Assembly (NCBI GenBank): GCA_964492185.1
Contig: CAZBJH010000141.1
Location: 1-8,098 of the forward strand
Direction: 5' to 3'
From: JAFGSZ01 sp964492185
GTDB lineage: Bacteria > Bacteroidota > Bacteroidia > Bacteroidales > UBA10428
DNA: 8,098 nucleotides
Positions 7,028 through 8,098 of this stretch are shown here, one piece after another. Position numbers and translations under genes: made by a program. The stretch's first letter is position 1. Each line of letters starts with the position of its first letter. The notes beneath the pieces were generated by a model. It was not told where the DNA came from, made no database searches, and saw only the letters and a program-made list of their open reading frames with translations.

Positions 7028-7096
7028 AAGCTTCTCGGCAGGTCACCACAACTTCAGCCCTGGTAGCCTTGCATCTGATCCGGATCTTACGCACGA
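7028..7096. other. GC-rich patch in an AT-rich divergent spacer
   Basis: By eye count about 38 of 69 bases are G or C (near 55 percent), while the flanks are strongly AT-rich. It includes the palindrome GATCCGGATC at 7077-7086, and GGC/ACC segments (7037-7039, 7045-7047) that could pair with GGT/GCC (7062-7064, 7066-7068). No start-to-stop gene and no tRNA T-loop signature were found. It may be the core of repeat copy B or a small structured RNA. Confidence 0.4.
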
Positions 7097-7115
7097 ATAA
7101 TAGAGAACTTAAATA

Positions 7116-7127
7116 ATAACCGGTTAT
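7116..7127. repeat. Palindrome ATAACCGGTTAT, right copy
   Basis: This is a perfect 12-base palindrome about 180 bases from its partner at 6933-6944. Following bases TTTTG make ATAACCGGTTATTTTG, the inverted counterpart of CAAAATGTTAACCGGTTAT at 6926-6944 apart from a 3-base gap. That arrangement fits the two ends of one element better than a chance operator pair. Confidence 0.55.
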
Positions 7128-7198
7128 TTTGTTTATCAGATGTATATTTAAATATCTGCAATTAGGATTTTATTTAGAATTAATATATATGATATACA

Positions 7199-7229
7199 TT
7201 GAATTGGGATATTTTTTTGACTAATTTTA
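7199..7229 (+). promoter_or_regulatory. Promoter candidate for slyD
   Basis: TTG at 7199-7201 and TAATTTTA at 7222-7229 are 20 bases apart, close to the Bacteroidota TTG / TAnnTTTG pattern with the final G replaced. Transcription would begin about 7236, leaving a short A-rich leader before the ATG at 7252. It lies outside repeat copy B. Confidence 0.3.
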
Positions 7230-7251
7230 CGTCTCATTAAAAAAAGTAATT

Positions 7252-7791
7252 ATGATTGTTGAAAAGGACAAAGTTGTATCACTTACTTATGAATTAAGAT
7301 TAGACAATGCAGAAGGTAATGTTGTTGAATCGCTGAATCCGGATTCTCCGTTAACCTTTTTATACGGAAACGGGCAACTCCTGCCTAAATTTGAAGAAAA
7401 CATTGATGGTTTTTCGGTTGGTGATTCATTTGACTTTAATTTAAAAAATGATGAAGCTTATGGTGAAATGAATAAAGATGCAATCGTTGATGTTCCGATA
7501 GATGCTTTTGAAATTGATGGTAAAATTGATGAGAGCCTTTTGGAACCTGGCACGACCATACCTATGCAGGATAAAGCAGGAAACAGACTTCATGGCACTG
7601 TTCAGAAGGTTAGTGACAGTGCAGTTAAAATGGACTTTAATCATCCTCTTGCTGGTAAAGAGCTTTATTTTAAAGGCGAAATAACAGAAATAAGAGATGC
7701 CACCAATGAGGAATTGCAACACGGGCATGTTCATAAAAATGAAGATTGTGATGATGGTTGCGAAAACTGCAACGATGAAGGCAACTGTTAA
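7252..7791 (+). CDS. slyD: SlyD-like FKBP prolyl isomerase with metal-binding tail
   Basis: This is a cytoplasmic peptidyl-prolyl cis-trans isomerase and chaperone. SlyD proteins also bind nickel and zinc and can feed hydrogenase or urease maturation. The FKBP half-domain is seen in VSLTYELRLDNAEGNVVES, PLTFLYGNGQLLPKFEENI (residues 33-51), and GDSFDFNLKNDEAYGEMN. An insert-in-flap domain of about 65 residues follows, and the FKBP fold closes with HPLAGKELYFKGEITEI. The tail is rich in metal ligands: His157, His159, His161, Cys166, Cys170, Cys173 and Cys179. At 179 residues it is close to E. coli SlyD (196), with a shorter tail. The ATG at 7252 follows an A-rich leader. It stands alone, with a strong hairpin about 37 bases after the stop. 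No hydrogenase or urease gene is in view, so a specific nickel role is an inference. Confidence 0.92.
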   Translation: MIVEKDKVVSLTYELRLDNAEGNVVESLNPDSPLTFLYGNGQLLPKFEENIDGFSVGDSFDFNLKNDEAYGEMNKDAIVDVPIDAFEIDGKIDESLLEPGTTIPMQDKAGNRLHGTVQKVSDSAVKMDFNHPLAGKELYFKGEITEIRDATNEELQHGHVHKNEDCDDGCENCNDEGNC

Positions 7792-7827
7792 GCTATTCTG
7801 ATCAGAAACATATTTAATCTGTAACAT

Positions 7828-7859
7828 ATGTAAGGGCAGAACATTTTCTGCTCTTACAT
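7828..7859. terminator. Hairpin after slyD, probable transcript end
   Basis: ATGTAAGGGCAGAA pairs with TTCTGCTCTTACAT over 14 positions, one of them a G-T wobble, around a four-base CATT loop. This is the most stable simple hairpin in the window. No T-run follows (the next bases are CGAAATTCAG), so it may protect the 3' end or end transcription in a way that does not need a T-run. Confidence 0.6.
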
Positions 7860-7927
7860 CGAAATTCAGTTCATCCGGATTTGTTATGTGATCCTGTCAC
7901 GGTGAATAAATTATTGAATCTTCTGTT

Positions 7928-8094
7928 AAATTTCTGTCAATTAAGTTGGCAAAATGTTTAACCGAACATGTGTCTGTTCAGAAGGTTCAATTTGCAAGGC
8001 TTGCGCAGTCCTGAAATGCGAAGTTTACTTGTCGTAAATGAGAAATTTTAGGACAAGCGTAACGTAGCAAATGGGTCTTTGTGGACAGACACTA
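7928..8094 (+). repeat. Interspersed repeat copy C, complete MITE-like element
   Basis: The left end (7928-7945) is a decayed form of the family end: CTGTCAATTAAG, then TTGGCAAAATGTTTAACC. The right end, read inward on the minus strand, is TAGTGTCTGTCCACAAAG, which matches copy A at 16 of 18 positions. At 167 bases it is too short for a transposase. The interior holds a long imperfect stem: ATTTGC, GTCCTGAAAT and TTTAC on the left answer GTAAA, ATTTTAGGAC and GCAAAT on the right. This is the layout of a MITE. No gene is seen from 7792 to the window end; this element and the slyD hairpin account for most of that stretch. Confidence 0.6.
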
Positions 8095-8098
8095 CTTA

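Larger units (their letters stand above)
6904..7141. repeat. Interspersed repeat copy B, apparently with both ends
   Basis: The left end reads TAGAATCCGTCTATAAAG, matching copy A at 14 of 18 positions, then GTTGGCAAAATGTTAACC. The right end, read inward on the minus strand from 7141, runs TCTGATAAACAAAAT and then AACCGGTTAT. This matches the left arm TCTATAAA, CAAAAT and AACCGGTTAT if two short gaps of 5 and 3 bases are allowed. The outermost right bases have decayed, so the exact boundary may lie a few bases further out. The element fills most of the 435-base divergent spacer. Inside are a hairpin and a GC-rich patch, and no gene. Confidence 0.5.

Noticed and set aside
7028..7110. A possible tRNA or tRNA relic in the GC-rich patch
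   Set aside because: No T-loop GGTTCGA-type sequence, no acceptor stem and no cloverleaf could be drawn.

Overview
The window looks like chromosomal DNA of a member of the Bacteroidota, probably near Bacteroidales/Marinilabiliales. The grounds are AT-rich sequence, translation starts with A-rich leaders and no clear Shine-Dalgarno, a fused alpha-beta E1 dehydrogenase, a small outer-membrane beta-barrel protein with a signal peptide, and promoter candidates that fit the Bacteroidota TTG / TAnnTTTG pattern better than sigma70. Phylum is an inference from gene style; no marker gene is present.

Layout. From 72 to 3454 (+) lie two genes of a 2-oxo acid dehydrogenase complex: the lipoyl-bearing E2 acyltransferase, then an E1 with alpha and beta halves in one chain. 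The E3 gene is not in the window. From 3455 to 3823 is a palindrome-rich spacer that opens with one end of an interspersed repeat. From 3824 to 4327 (+) is a flavodoxin. From 6816 down to 4503 (-) is a tight three-gene cluster with spacers of 9-10 nt: a porin-like beta-barrel protein, an EgtD-type histidine N-alpha-methyltransferase, and an SRAP (YedK/HMCES) protein. A divergent spacer (6817-7251) holds a promoter candidate for each side and a second, apparently complete repeat element. From 7252 to 7791 (+) is a SlyD-like FKBP prolyl isomerase with a His/Cys-rich metal-binding tail, followed by a long hairpin and a third repeat element that runs almost to the window end.

How the genes work together. 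E1 and E2 clearly form one complex, probably the branched-chain one. The methyltransferase keeps the histidine-pocket residues recalled from mycobacterial EgtD, so it probably makes hercynine, but no EgtB is present to turn it into ergothioneine. Its tight linkage to an SRAP abasic-site protein and an envelope barrel is unexplained. Flavodoxin and SlyD look like single-gene units.

The most striking non-coding signal is a family of short MITE-like elements with inverted ends TAGTGTCTGTC...GACAGACACTA. Copies lie in three gene spacers, and bits lie at both window edges. Bases 1-20 and 8079-8098 match at 18 of 20 positions, so the window may be a contig bounded by this repeat. I saw no CRISPR array, tRNA, rRNA or intact transposase gene, and no convincing new multi-gene defence or mobile system.
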